Assembly: GCA_964478165.1 (NCBI GenBank)
Contig: CAYZGU010000011.1
Span: forward strand, 177,662 to 241,661
Reading direction: 5' to 3'
Origin: CAYZGU01 sp964478165
GTDB lineage: Bacteria > Poribacteria > WGA-4E > JAJDTR01
Length of the DNA: 64,000 nucleotides
Below, in pieces: positions 1-9,095 of this stretch. The position numbers and the translations under genes were made by a program. How positions within the stretch are numbered: the stretch's first letter is position 1; every line of letters begins with the position of its first letter. A model generated the notes under the pieces. The model ran no database searches and was not told the DNA's origin. It saw nothing but the letters and a program-made list of their open reading frames with translations.

Positions 1-1
1 C

Positions 2-592
2 GTGCTTGGAGATGACAAAATTAAATATGTCGTACCACCCGATGCGGCTGTTGTCAGCCCCGATTCTATCGCAATTCTCAAAGGAGCACCAAACCTGCAA
101 GTTGCTCAGAGATTCCTTGATTTCGTGCTTTCTGACGACGCGCAGAAGCTTTGGATGCTACGCGACAACGATCCTGAGGGCCCAAAATGGAAGGGCGGAT
201 TGAATCGCGCGAGTATGCTCCCTGGACTATACGACAAACTAGGCAATCGCTGCGTAGTTCCCAATCCATTTGCTCGAAAGTTGGAACCGATTCGATATGA
301 CGCCGCTAAGGGTGGGGAGCGATGGGACGTTGTTAGTGACCTCATCGGTGTGCTCGTTGTCGATTCACATAAGGCTTTAGTCAGCGCATGGAAAACAATC
401 AACCAGTGTCAGGATAGTAAGAAGCGTGAAATCGCGATAAAAATACTATCACAAGTGCCGATCACAGAAGAAGCCGCGATGCAAATGGCTCAAGAAGAGT
501 GGAAAAAACAAGACTATCGAAATCAACAACTTAAGGAGTGGGGCACCTTCGCCCTGCAGAAATTTATCAAAGCAGAGAAACTGGCAAAATGA
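2..592 (+). CDS. ABC transporter substrate-binding protein, Fe3+-type (3' part only)
   Basis: C-terminal 196 residues of an extracellular solute-binding protein; the N-terminus and any signal peptide lie before the window. The stretch IAILKGAPN followed by AQRFLDFVLSDDAQKLW is the usual C-terminal-lobe pattern of AfuA/FbpA-like periplasmic binding proteins, in which a helix after a proline-rich loop closes the ligand cleft. The GTG at position 2 is merely the first codon visible, not a proposed start. The last ~50 residues are Lys/Glu/Gln-rich and helical. The stop codon overlaps an ATG (ATGA, 589-592), so a following gene was probably translationally coupled, but only a 17-codon frame remains there. 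Family assignment is by pattern; the ligand (iron or another small molecule) cannot be told. Confidence 0.75.
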   Translation: MLGDDKIKYVVPPDAAVVSPDSIAILKGAPNLQVAQRFLDFVLSDDAQKLWMLRDNDPEGPKWKGGLNRASMLPGLYDKLGNRCVVPNPFARKLEPIRYDAAKGGERWDVVSDLIGVLVVDSHKALVSAWKTINQCQDSKKREIAIKILSQVPITEEAAMQMAQEEWKKQDYRNQQLKEWGTFALQKFIKAEKLAK

Positions 593-642
593 ATTGGCTT
601 TACAGCATGGGACTAGCAGTTCGAGAGTTATTGACGCATTAG
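589..642 (+). pseudogene. 17-codon ATGA-coupled reading frame, possible remnant of the next operon gene
   Basis: The ATG at 589 overlaps the TGA of the substrate-binding protein gene, a classic translational-coupling arrangement. The frame encodes MNWLYSMGLAVRELLTH and then stops at 640-642. It looks like the amino terminus of a membrane-associated protein cut short. No continuation was convincing in the other frames downstream, so this is either a decayed gene start or chance. Confidence 0.3.
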
Positions 643-1484
643 GTGGTTCCCTCATTTGTCGAACGCTCCGCACCTCGCTTAGAGCGTTGCCACATCTGAC
701 AATCTTGAACCAAGGCCGACTATACACCAGGATACGCTAACGCAAGGCATTGGAGACATCGACAAGATGTTCATTCTTGTTACTGTCACGCTACTTTTTC
801 GCTTAAGGCATCTGTAAAACCAAGTCGGTTAGATTTCGCAGGGATTACGTTGTCGATTTATATCCCACAAATCTCGAATCTATTACGGTCGGCAAGCACG
901 ATTAGACGATAAAATCTTCAACCTTACTTGAGCGACGGCTATCTTACACAATTCCCATGGCGCAAAACCACACTGAATGACCTACTCATAGCTACCAGTA
1001 AACAACCGATCGTGATGGAAGACGCCCATGAAACTCGATCTGAATGTTTCCAATTAGCTTTGTTGACCCCATTGAAAATTATTTAAGTTCACGGAGACAA
1101 TCTACCTACAACTGGCATGTGAGCGTGAGAAACACATAGGGAAGTAGAATTAATAATCCACGGCGCTTATCGCCGGCAGCAATTCTGACAAAAGAGAACG
1201 TCTTTCCCATGTCGCTAAAACAAGCCAAAAAGTTACATTGGGTGACCCGTTATGTCCAACCCACAACTAGCCATTAAGTCTAGAGTGTGCTTCATTCAAT
1301 AATAAGAAGGCACGATTGAGTAGGTATGGCGAAAACGATGGACTTTTGTTCAAAAAAATGCCTTCCTTGCTATCCGCAAACAAATTGTGAATACAGATAG
1401 GGTCAGTGACAGTTTGCAACAACACTACAAAGTAGATGAAAACCTAAAAGGAAACCCCCAGTCCTTTCACGAAGTGCCATGGCT
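643..1484. other. Intergenic region with no recognisable gene
   Basis: About 840 bases between the plus-strand binding protein and the 3' end of the minus-strand UDP-glucose dehydrogenase gene. All frames are broken by stops and nothing reads like a known protein. An inverted repeat AACGCTC (662-668) / GAGCGTT (682-688) has a 13-base loop but no T-tract, so it is not a convincing intrinsic terminator. Confidence 0.5.
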
Positions 1485-2816
1485 TCATCGGCCAATTCCT
1501 TTGTATTCAAATCCATGCTTTCGCATATACTCTGGATTATACTGGTTCCGCCCATCAAAAACACACAAGTTATTCATTTGCTCTTTCATCTTCGCAATAT
1601 CTGGATTTCGAAACATCTTCCATTCAGTCATCAACACGAGAGCATCACTTTTTTCCAATGCAGCATAATTGTCATCTTTAAATACTAATCTGTTTTCCGC
1701 GACCCATTCCCGGGGAAAAGTCTTTTTTGCTTCTTGGTTGGCAACGGGATCGAATGCAACCACTCTTCCACCGGATTCAATGATAGAAGTAATGAGATTA
1801 ACAGATGGAGCCTCACGCATATCATCGGTATCAGGCTTAAACGCCAAACCCCAGACAGAAAAAGTTAGTCCATTTAAATCTCCCCCATACTTCTTCACGA
1901 TAAGATTGAACATGCGATTTTTCTGTATTTGGTTGCGTTTATTTACTGCATCAAGAACTAAAGGCTCAACCCCTACCTCTCTTGCAGCATGGATAATTGC
2001 TTTTACATCCTTTGGGAAACAGGAACCTCCATACCCAGTTCCAGGATAAATGAATGAATACCCAATCCGAGAATCAGAACCAATACCTTGTCGAACTGAC
2101 TCTATGTCAATATCCAACTCATCACAGATGTAGGCCATTTCATTTATAAAAGAGATTTTTGTTGCCAGCATAGCATTAGCTGCATATTTGGAGAGCTCCG
2201 CTTCTCTGACACCCATTCTGATAAAACGATCTCGATTCATAGTAAATGGAGTATACAACTGTTTCATCACCTCCAACGCGTATTCACTATCTGTACCAAT
2301 GACAACCCTATCTGGCCGCGAAAAATCTTGTATCGCATTACCCTCTTTCAAGAATTCTGGATTACTTACCACATGGCATTTTACTACTATGTTTCGATTT
2401 GAAAGCTCCTTAGCAATGATGGATTGTACTTTGTGAGCGGTTCCAACAGGAACTGTTGACTTATTAACAACTATAGATTCTTTGTCTATAGTTTCTCCGA
2501 GTTCGTGGGCTACACGATAAACATATTCCATGTTTACGCCTCCATTTGAACTTTCCGGCGTGCCCACAGCAATGAGAAATATATTTGACAATTCCATCGC
2601 ATCCTTAAGGGATGTCGAAAATGAGAGGCGTTCTGACTGCTGATTCCGCACTATTAGTTCTTCCAGGCCCGGTTCGTAAATGGGAATAATTCCCTTATTC
2701 AGATTATCAATTCTCTCGCAATTCTTATCAATACAGACAACGGTATTCCCCATGTCCGCAAAACATGTTCCAGTGACAAGGCCTACGTACCCAGTACCAA
2801 TTACCGTAATGTTCAT
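1485..2816 (-). CDS. ugd: UDP-glucose 6-dehydrogenase
   Basis: Oxidises UDP-glucose to UDP-glucuronate with two NAD+, supplying precursors for surface polysaccharides; cytoplasmic. The protein is 443 residues, normal for the bacterial family. It begins with the Rossmann motif GTGYVGLVTG (residues 7-16). The central part holds the conserved STVPVGT and NPEFLKEG segments, and the catalytic cysteine lies at about residue 266 in GYGGSCFPKD. The C-terminal UDP-binding domain carries WGLAFKPDTDDMREAPS. The ATG start is directly followed by the nucleotide-binding strand, so the start is firm. The gene stands alone with no adjacent polysaccharide gene; the polysaccharide cluster lies some 16 kb away. 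A related UDP-sugar such as UDP-ManNAc could be the substrate, but the motifs favour UDP-glucose. Confidence 0.95.
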   Translation of the reverse strand: MNITVIGTGYVGLVTGTCFADMGNTVVCIDKNCERIDNLNKGIIPIYEPGLEELIVRNQQSERLSFSTSLKDAMELSNIFLIAVGTPESSNGGVNMEYVYRVAHELGETIDKESIVVNKSTVPVGTAHKVQSIIAKELSNRNIVVKCHVVSNPEFLKEGNAIQDFSRPDRVVIGTDSEYALEVMKQLYTPFTMNRDRFIRMGVREAELSKYAANAMLATKISFINEMAYICDELDIDIESVRQGIGSDSRIGYSFIYPGTGYGGSCFPKDVKAIIHAAREVGVEPLVLDAVNKRNQIQKNRMFNLIVKKYGGDLNGLTFSVWGLAFKPDTDDMREAPSVNLITSIIESGGRVVAFDPVANQEAKKTFPREWVAENRLVFKDDNYAALEKSDALVLMTEWKMFRNPDIAKMKEQMNNLCVFDGRNQYNPEYMRKHGFEYKGIGR

Positions 2817-2882
2817 TTTCTTATAGATTAATTAAGAATCAAGCCTAGTAGAAATCGGAAGTTCGCTCCACTAATCTGCCCT

Positions 2883-3057
2883 TTAGAGCGACACTTCTTG
2901 CCGTAAATACCCCGTCAGATGGATAGACAGTTCATTATCCCAATTTTCAATTTCACGCCGCAACTCGTCCTTCGACAAGCTATCCCGTCTTCAGATCACA
3001 GAACGCGATAACATGAGATAAGATTTCATACCCCTATTCCAGGATTGCCATCTTGAC
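2883..3057 (-). pseudogene. Decayed reading frame (C-terminal remnant with frameshift)
   Basis: On the minus strand, 2883-2987 reads as a 34-codon open stretch containing KDELRREIENWDNELSIHL and ending in TAA. The adjoining upstream bases (about 2985-3057) read in another frame as GYEILSHVIAFCDLKTG, preceded by an in-frame stop. Two protein-like pieces in consecutive frames, broken by a stop and a shift, fit a dead gene of unknown family. The evidence is only the protein-like composition. The rest of the 2817-3122 interval shows nothing. Confidence 0.35.
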
Positions 3058-3122
3058 CTATTGCGCGGATATATTCTTAGGCGGTAGTTTTTTCACAGTC
3101 CGCCCAGGCCAGTAAACCTCTC

Positions 3123-4598
3123 TTATGCCTTGGACGACTCAGACATCACATCGAGAGGATAAATCGGACGTCTCAGTTTTTCATAGATGAAATTAGTGAG
3201 ATTCGGACTATGTACACCCGGCGTGTCGACTTCTAGTATTTTGTGTGCAATCGGTGTGTAATCTGCACGGTAATGAACTGCCGATTTAAGTGCGATAAGT
3301 TTTCGGTCTCTCGGTTCAATGCCAACGCTGCGAAGAACTTCGGCATCAAAAGGTTGGCATCTCTCCCGTGTCAATACGATCTCAACACCTCCTGTTTTAA
3401 TCACTGCAGTCCGCCCCATCTCTCCAATCGTTCCTCTCGCCATTGGACCTTTGTGAACGAACACACCATCAGAAATCGTCTTCACGCGACCCCTTAAGGG
3501 TACAGGATCCCCATGCATGTCATCGGTCTTCCCACCAACATTAAGATTTACCTGATTCCCCACGCCTGCTTCAATAGCTAAATCTACCGATTCGGGGTCA
3601 GAAATGATAGCGATGACCGCGTCTTTCACATCAGCGTCGATGAACGCTTGGAGGATAAACGTACCGTCGCACGGCGCGCCTCCACCTGGATTATCAGAAG
3701 CCTCCGCCAGCACGGTCGGACGCCCTTCCGTCTGATTGGCATCTCGAATAGCCTCCTCAACGGAAACTAAGTTTAGATTAAACCTATCGCGCATTGACCA
3801 AATATAACTACCCAATTCCTGGGCTTTCCGTTCCGCAAGTTGTTGATTTCCATCGGTGGTCACCAGAACGGAAACACCCGCGTGATGTATGTCCGCAAAC
3901 GGGAATCCCATTGACAAAGTCGCCGTCACCACACCCTCTTCAGATTCTAGCTCATGAAGTTTCTCGAGGAGACCGCTCATTGGGAGTCTCATCGTGCATT
4001 GCGCAGGCGGTGACGTCAACAATGGCAATTGCCAATAAGCCATCCTCGCATCAACCCTTCCCTCAATCATATTGTGAATTACCTGAACTGCCTCAAATCC
4101 TCTTTCATACATGTCAACATGTGGATACGTATCAAATCCGATAATTACATCAGCATACTTCACTGTTTCCGGAGTAATGTTTGCGTGGAGATCGAATGTT
4201 ACTACAATGGGGCGAGTTCCTACAACTTCACGAACGCTACGGATCAAATCAGCTTCGGCATCCTCAATCTCCTCAGTCACCATCGCACCGTGTAAATCTA
4301 GTACGACGCCGTCAATGTCTCCAGCTTTGGTAAGAAGGTCGAGAAATTCTAACTTAAGCCTGTCATACGCAGACTGATTCACCGTTCCAGATGGCGTAGC
4401 AAAGGTCCATAGGAGTGGCACAAGCTCTACATTCAATTCCTCAGAGGCATCAATTATTCCTCCAACAATGGTGCCAGTCTCTCTAAAATTCGTGAGGATG
4501 TGGCCTCCGACCATTTTAGGAGCGAAACTGTCAATCGTAGTTGGAACAGATGAAAAAGTATTCGTTTCATGTCCGATACAACCTGTTGCAAGACGCAT
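3123..4598 (-). CDS. M81 family metallopeptidase (MlrC-like)
   Basis: A 491-residue protein of the M81/MlrC family, zinc peptidases named after microcystinase C and usually about 490-500 residues long. The N-terminus MRLATGCIGHETNTFS holds the conserved HETN motif (residues 10-13). DLHGAMV and DLHAN provide further conserved Asp/His residues, followed by GFDTYPHVDMYERG. The C-terminal MlrC_C domain starts around residue 300 with EASDNPGGGAPCDGT. No signal peptide, so presumably cytoplasmic. It stands alone, flanked by non-coding DNA. The family is common in uncultured marine and sponge-associated bacteria, where substrates are mostly unknown and small linear peptides or amide compounds are likely. 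Microcystin need not be the substrate. Confidence 0.9.
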   Translation of the reverse strand: MRLATGCIGHETNTFSSVPTTIDSFAPKMVGGHILTNFRETGTIVGGIIDASEELNVELVPLLWTFATPSGTVNQSAYDRLKLEFLDLLTKAGDIDGVVLDLHGAMVTEEIEDAEADLIRSVREVVGTRPIVVTFDLHANITPETVKYADVIIGFDTYPHVDMYERGFEAVQVIHNMIEGRVDARMAYWQLPLLTSPPAQCTMRLPMSGLLEKLHELESEEGVVTATLSMGFPFADIHHAGVSVLVTTDGNQQLAERKAQELGSYIWSMRDRFNLNLVSVEEAIRDANQTEGRPTVLAEASDNPGGGAPCDGTFILQAFIDADVKDAVIAIISDPESVDLAIEAGVGNQVNLNVGGKTDDMHGDPVPLRGRVKTISDGVFVHKGPMARGTIGEMGRTAVIKTGGVEIVLTRERCQPFDAEVLRSVGIEPRDRKLIALKSAVHYRADYTPIAHKILEVDTPGVHSPNLTNFIYEKLRRPIYPLDVMSESSKA

Positions 4599-5443
4599 AA
4601 AGCTATCTCCTAGACTTCAATGCACAATCCTCTCTATGTGGCATTCTCTTTAAAAAAACAACCTTCAATAGACAGCTTTCCAAGAAAAGATCGATCTTTT
4701 GGGTCCTCCGAGCTCTTGCAGGATGCCAACGACGTCAAAACCTGGAGGCGCTTCATCTACATGCCTGTTTGTTTGCTTTTTTCTCACTGTTCTTATACAC
4801 GCTCCTATATCTCTGTAATTCAACCTGTGGAGCCATTCAATATATCACATTTTCCTCACCACGACAACGAAAAATCACAGACGGCAGTAGATTCTCTAGT
4901 TATACAGAGCTCGGGTTCGACAAAAGATATTTTGAGCACAGATCTATCACACGTCAGTAAGAATTGGCCGCACGCAAGTACCCATAATCTTCCCTAGACC
5001 AGTAAACACAACTCACATTTTCTGACATCGGATCTCCGTTCGGCATCAATAACTTGCCGCGTCAGTCAGAACAACTGTAGCAGAATCTCGATAGAAAAAT
5101 AGAATATTTGAACACGAGACACCTTAGCTCGGAAGGTTGTGCAATCGACATCAATCGAGCCTCAGCCGATACCTCCGATAAAACCTAATCTCCGAAGAAC
5201 TTGTAACCGGCATTCAAACCTCCAAGTAATCATTGATTCCGCCTAAATTATTTCCTGGGATTATAAGTCAATCCATTACCCCGACATGATTCGGACGACA
5301 ATGATCCGTCACACTGAATCGGTTCAGCAACGATTGTCCAATGGATGTGTTCCCATAGATTAAGTAGAACACGAACAGGGACATCTCGGCCCTCGAACTT
5401 AGCCCCCATTCCTGAGAATGGGCGGCAAGGGTGAAAGTGTCGA
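4599..5443. other. Intergenic region; one protein-like minus-strand frame near its right end
   Basis: Divergent spacer between the M81 gene and the PAP2 operon. Most of it has no coding character. A 69-codon minus-strand frame at 5248-5457 contains RVLLNLWEHIHWTIVAEP and reads somewhat like a protein, but it has no Shine-Dalgarno, overlaps the PAP2 promoter and matches no family I recognise. It may be a remnant or chance. Confidence 0.4.
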
Positions 5444-5472
5444 TTGCATCTATACACGATTTCAACTATAAT
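5444..5472 (+). promoter_or_regulatory. Sigma-70 type promoter for the PAP2 operon
   Basis: TTGCAT at 5444-5449 and a perfect TATAAT at 5467-5472 are separated by 17 bases, the ideal spacing. The site lies about 60 bases before the proposed ATG of the PAP2 gene. Confidence 0.6.
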
Positions 5473-5534
5473 GTCAGGAAAAAGGTTAGGTACGTTGAAT
5501 TACATTGCAATTGGTGCATCTCCACAGGAACTGC

Positions 5535-6392
5535 ATGGGCACTGTCAATCTCTTTCCACATGACTGGATTACCATAATTTATCTCGCTGTCAGCAGTGGG
5601 TTAATGTTAATCTTCCACAAGAATTTGGCGCGGTGGTATCTTTATGCAGCGGTCCATGTCACCGTGATTCTCGCCATATTATCGCTTCACTTTGCACCAA
5701 ATCCCTTGCCAACAGTGTTCCAACTATTACGCGATTGGTACGCGCTAACAACCATTCTTCTCTTTTACTGGGAAGTTGCACCGCTAACACGTATGGTTTT
5801 TCAAAAGCTTTTCGACAATGAAATTGTTCAATGGGAAAATCGCTTGTTCCTTAGCCAACCAAGCACCGATTTAAGCAAACGATTCTCTTCAATCGTTCTC
5901 TCAGAATATCTTCACCTCTGCTATCTTAGCTACTACGCGATCGCGATTGCTCTTGCGGCCACGTTGTATTTCCAGGGAAAATACGAGGCATTCTATAAAA
6001 CACTATTTGCTGAACTTCTTACATTCAATGTGTGCCTTATCTGCTACATCTTTATGCCTGTCGCCGGCCCTAGGTACGACTCTGAGAAACTTAAAGGGGG
6101 TCTTTCGGGTGGGAACTTTTTTAGACTTACGCACGCGATTCTTGCTCGGGCTTCGTCAAAAGGTACGGCGTTCCCAAGCTCTCACGCGGCAATCTCGACA
6201 ATCGTACTTCTTTGCAGTGCACGCTATGATTTGACGAGTTTCCTCATCCTTTTTCCATTTTGTACCGGGCTGATTATCGGAACGGTCTATGGCCGATTCC
6301 ACTACGCAATAGATGCTATTGCTGGAACACTTCTCGGAATTCTAATGTTCGCACTTTATCCAATCGGTTATCAATGGCTCTCAGGAGGTTGA
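5535..6392 (+). CDS. PAP2 superfamily membrane phosphatase
   Basis: An integral membrane protein of about 285 residues with several hydrophobic segments. It carries type-2 phosphatidic-acid-phosphatase motifs: GPRY near residue 175 as a degenerate first motif, FPSSHA (about residues 212-217) with the catalytic-region His, and GRFHYAIDAIAG with the His-Asp pair. It probably dephosphorylates a lipid phosphate at the membrane surface. The layout fits the PAP2_3 (Aur1/inositol-phosphotransferase-like) branch. An in-frame stop lies at 5496; TTG codons at 5505 and 5511 are possible starts, but the ATG at 5535 preceded by AGGAA is preferred. First gene of a four-gene operon: its stop lies 3 bases before the next start and inside that gene's Shine-Dalgarno region, so the two are probably translationally coupled. 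The substrate is not deducible. Confidence 0.8.
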   Translation: MGTVNLFPHDWITIIYLAVSSGLMLIFHKNLARWYLYAAVHVTVILAILSLHFAPNPLPTVFQLLRDWYALTTILLFYWEVAPLTRMVFQKLFDNEIVQWENRLFLSQPSTDLSKRFSSIVLSEYLHLCYLSYYAIAIALAATLYFQGKYEAFYKTLFAELLTFNVCLICYIFMPVAGPRYDSEKLKGGLSGGNFFRLTHAILARASSKGTAFPSSHAAISTIVLLCSARYDLTSFLILFPFCTGLIIGTVYGRFHYAIDAIAGTLLGILMFALYPIGYQWLSGG

Positions 6393-6395
6393 TCA

Positions 6396-8264
6396 TTGAC
6401 CGAAATACGCGTGAAAAATGCGCCAACACTTCCGCTACTGATCTACGACGGAGACTGTGATTTCTGCCGTTTTTGGATCGAGCAGTGGCGGCACGTGACA
6501 GGCGAACATGTCTTATATGCATCATCTCAGAAAGTCTCCAGACAGTTTACGGAAATCCCGGAAGAACATTTTAAGACAGCCGTACTGCTGATAGATCTCA
6601 ACGGAAAAGTCTTCAGCGGGGCCGAGGCTGTTTTTCGTACGCTCGCACATAATCCACACCAAACGTGGGCACTGTGGTTATATCAACAAATACCGGGGCT
6701 CGCTCCAATCATCGATCATGCTTATCTTTTCATCGCTCGACACCGGTGGTTTTTTTCTGCTTTAACACGATGGTTTTGGGGACAAAATCGTCAGCGACCA
6801 ACATTTTTTGTGACGCGCTGGTTGTTTCTGAAACTACTGGGTGGTATCTATCTGATTGCTTTCCTGTCGCTTTGGACTCAGATTGACGGATTGGTGGGAA
6901 GTAATGGTATTTTGCCCGCAGAGGGGTATCTGAGCACACTACGCGAACAGATCGGCTTTGATCGATATTGGCGATTTCCAACACTTTGCTGGCTAAGCGC
7001 CAGTGACTCTTTCTTAAACCTCCTGTGCGCTGCTGGAGTGCTTTGCTCATTATTCTTAATTATTGGTATAGCGCCAATCTTAAGCCTAATAGTCCTTTGG
7101 ATGTCTTACCTCTCGCTGACAACAATTGGTCAGACTTTCTTGGCTTTTCAATGGGACTCGTTACTACTCGAAACCGGTTTTCTCGCGGTTTTCTTTGCAC
7201 CATTACAGATTCTACCGAAACTCTCACACAGCCTCCCACCATCGACATGCGTGTTATGGCTCCTGCGCTGGTTGCTATTTCGGCTGATGTTTGCTTCTGG
7301 CATCGTGAAGCTGCTAAGCGGAGACACCACATGGCTAAATTTTACCGCGCTCAATTTCCATTATGAAACACAGCCGCTCCCGACAGCTATTGGATGGTAT
7401 GCTCATCAATTGCCGGACTGGTTTCAAAAATTATCGGTGGCTGCCATGTTGGGAATTGAAATCATTGTTCCCTTCTTTATCTTTTCACCGCAACGGTTGC
7501 GGTTTTTCGGAGCAGTCGCCATTGTGATATTGCAAGTTATCATCGCGGCAACAGGCAATTATTGTTTCTTCAACCTACTGACGATAGTGCTCTGTGTCTT
7601 GCTGGTTGACGACACCATTTTACGACGATTTCTGCCCGGACGGCTTGGCACTCGCTTTGCCTCATCAGGTGCGAACACCGGCAAATCACACTCTAGAACT
7701 ATCCTCATTAGCATGCTCGCAGCGTTCATCCTTTTGGTCAGCGGTGTTCGAATGGCAGGAACATCCCTATGGAGAGAGGGGTTTCCACCGATTGTTCAAC
7801 ACATGCTGACATGGACCGCACCATTTCACATAGTAAACAGTTACGGACTATTTGCTGTGATGACCACATCGCGAGCCGAAATCGAAATTGAAGGCAGTAA
7901 CGACGGAAACAAGTGGCGAAACTACAGCTTTAAATCGAAGCCAGGAGATTTAAAACATCGTCCACGCTGGACCGCACCGCACCAGCCGCGCCTAGACTGG
8001 CAGATGTGGTTCGCGGCGCTTAACGAAAACTATCACCATCAGGTCTGGTTTATCAATTTTATGCTGCGCCTGTTGCAAGGATCTCCCGCGGTTCTTCAAC
8101 TCTTGGCTGAAAATCCGTTCCCTGACATGCCACCGCGCTTTATCCGTGGAGTGCTCTATAATTATCAGTTCACGAATCTAGAAACGAACCGAAAAAAAGA
8201 AACGTGGTGGAAACGCGAGCGGCAAGGCTTGTATTGTCCTCCAATCGCGATTCGAACTGATTAA
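6396..8264 (+). CDS. DCC thiol-disulfide oxidoreductase fused to lipase maturation factor-like membrane protein
   Basis: A 622-residue fusion. Residues ~12-120 form a DCC domain with YDGDCDFC (Cys21 and Cys24), a thioredoxin-like dithiol motif. From ~residue 145 onward there are many transmembrane segments and a soluble C-terminal region matching lipase maturation factor (LMF1) proteins, including WRNYSFKSKPGD, HQPRLDWQMWFAAL and the late NPFPDMPPRFIRG. LMF1 helps dimeric lipases fold in the eukaryotic ER; the bacterial role is unknown, and joining a dithiol domain to it suggests oxidative folding of exported proteins. The start is TTG at 6396, set by the strong CAGGAGGT at 6382-6389. It lies between a PAP2 phosphatase and a HisN-like phosphatase with short spacers. 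Domain assignment is fairly firm; function is inferred. Confidence 0.85.
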   Translation: MTEIRVKNAPTLPLLIYDGDCDFCRFWIEQWRHVTGEHVLYASSQKVSRQFTEIPEEHFKTAVLLIDLNGKVFSGAEAVFRTLAHNPHQTWALWLYQQIPGLAPIIDHAYLFIARHRWFFSALTRWFWGQNRQRPTFFVTRWLFLKLLGGIYLIAFLSLWTQIDGLVGSNGILPAEGYLSTLREQIGFDRYWRFPTLCWLSASDSFLNLLCAAGVLCSLFLIIGIAPILSLIVLWMSYLSLTTIGQTFLAFQWDSLLLETGFLAVFFAPLQILPKLSHSLPPSTCVLWLLRWLLFRLMFASGIVKLLSGDTTWLNFTALNFHYETQPLPTAIGWYAHQLPDWFQKLSVAAMLGIEIIVPFFIFSPQRLRFFGAVAIVILQVIIAATGNYCFFNLLTIVLCVLLVDDTILRRFLPGRLGTRFASSGANTGKSHSRTILISMLAAFILLVSGVRMAGTSLWREGFPPIVQHMLTWTAPFHIVNSYGLFAVMTTSRAEIEIEGSNDGNKWRNYSFKSKPGDLKHRPRWTAPHQPRLDWQMWFAALNENYHHQVWFINFMLRLLQGSPAVLQLLAENPFPDMPPRFIRGVLYNYQFTNLETNRKKETWWKRERQGLYCPPIAIRTD

Positions 8265-8287
8265 ACCCCAAAATTTAGGAGGCAATT

Positions 8288-9073
8288 GTGTCAAACAAAC
8301 CGCATGCCAATCCCAGTGAATTCCTAAAGATTGCCTTGGAGGCTACTCACATAGCTGAAGAAATCATCACCCACTACTACTCGCGAGGTGTCTCGCCTGA
8401 GTCGAAAGCAGACGGGACACCTGTTACGCTTGCAGACACTGAAGCTGAAAAGGCGATCATCGAAACCATTTCAGCGCAATTTCCCGACCACGGTTTTCTT
8501 GCCGAAGAATCTGGTGAAACGAACTCCGAATGCCCCTACGTCTGGATAGTGGATCCAATTGATGGAACGAAAAATTACATCCGGCATATACCACTGTTTG
8601 CAACCCAAATCGCGCTCATGAAGGACAACAGACCCGTGTTAGGGGTCTCCAACTCTCCTATGTTAAAAGAGCTATTGTATGCCGAGAAAAACTGCGGAGC
8701 ATTTATGAACAACCAGAGCATAAACGTGACGCGGATTAGCAAAATTCCTAACGCCATGATCTGCCATGGCGATCTAAAATATTTCGATGAAAAAGGAATC
8801 TTGGCAAACCTGCGCAATCTCATTCACGACGCATATCGATCAAGGGGTTACGGCGATTTCTACATGTATCACCTGTTGGCTTCCGGCCGGGCAGACATTG
8901 TAATTGAAGCGGCAATTAAAATCTGGGACATCGCCGCCCTAGCGATAATTGTTGAGGAAGCTGGCGGTATGATAACTGATACGCGCGCTAATCCTATCTG
9001 TCAAAGCACGAATTCGATTGTCGCGACAAATGGCATATTACATCAACAAATTTTAACACATTTCAAACCCTAA
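8288..9073 (+). CDS. hisN: Inositol-monophosphatase family protein, histidinol-phosphatase (HisN) type
   Basis: 261 residues, full length for the FIG-fold Mg2+-dependent phosphatases. Metal ligands are visible in AEESGE and VDPIDGTKNY, and the C-terminal WDIAALAIIVEEAGG closes the active site. The segment RSRGYGDFYMYHLLASG is typical of the HisN branch, which removes phosphate from L-histidinol phosphate, rather than of SuhB. A histidine role is supported by hisF about 1 kb away on the other strand. The start is GTG at 8288 behind AGGAGG, 23 bases after the DCC-LMF gene. A second family member (SuhB type) lies at 50460. Other sugar phosphates remain possible substrates. Confidence 0.8.
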   Translation: MSNKPHANPSEFLKIALEATHIAEEIITHYYSRGVSPESKADGTPVTLADTEAEKAIIETISAQFPDHGFLAEESGETNSECPYVWIVDPIDGTKNYIRHIPLFATQIALMKDNRPVLGVSNSPMLKELLYAEKNCGAFMNNQSINVTRISKIPNAMICHGDLKYFDEKGILANLRNLIHDAYRSRGYGDFYMYHLLASGRADIVIEAAIKIWDIAALAIIVEEAGGMITDTRANPICQSTNSIVATNGILHQQILTHFKP

Positions 9074-9095
9074 TTCCTGAATCGGAGGTGAAATA

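Noticed and set aside
662..688. Inverted repeat AACGCTC/GAGCGTT as terminator of the first operon
   Set aside because: Loop of 13 bases and no run of T after the stem.
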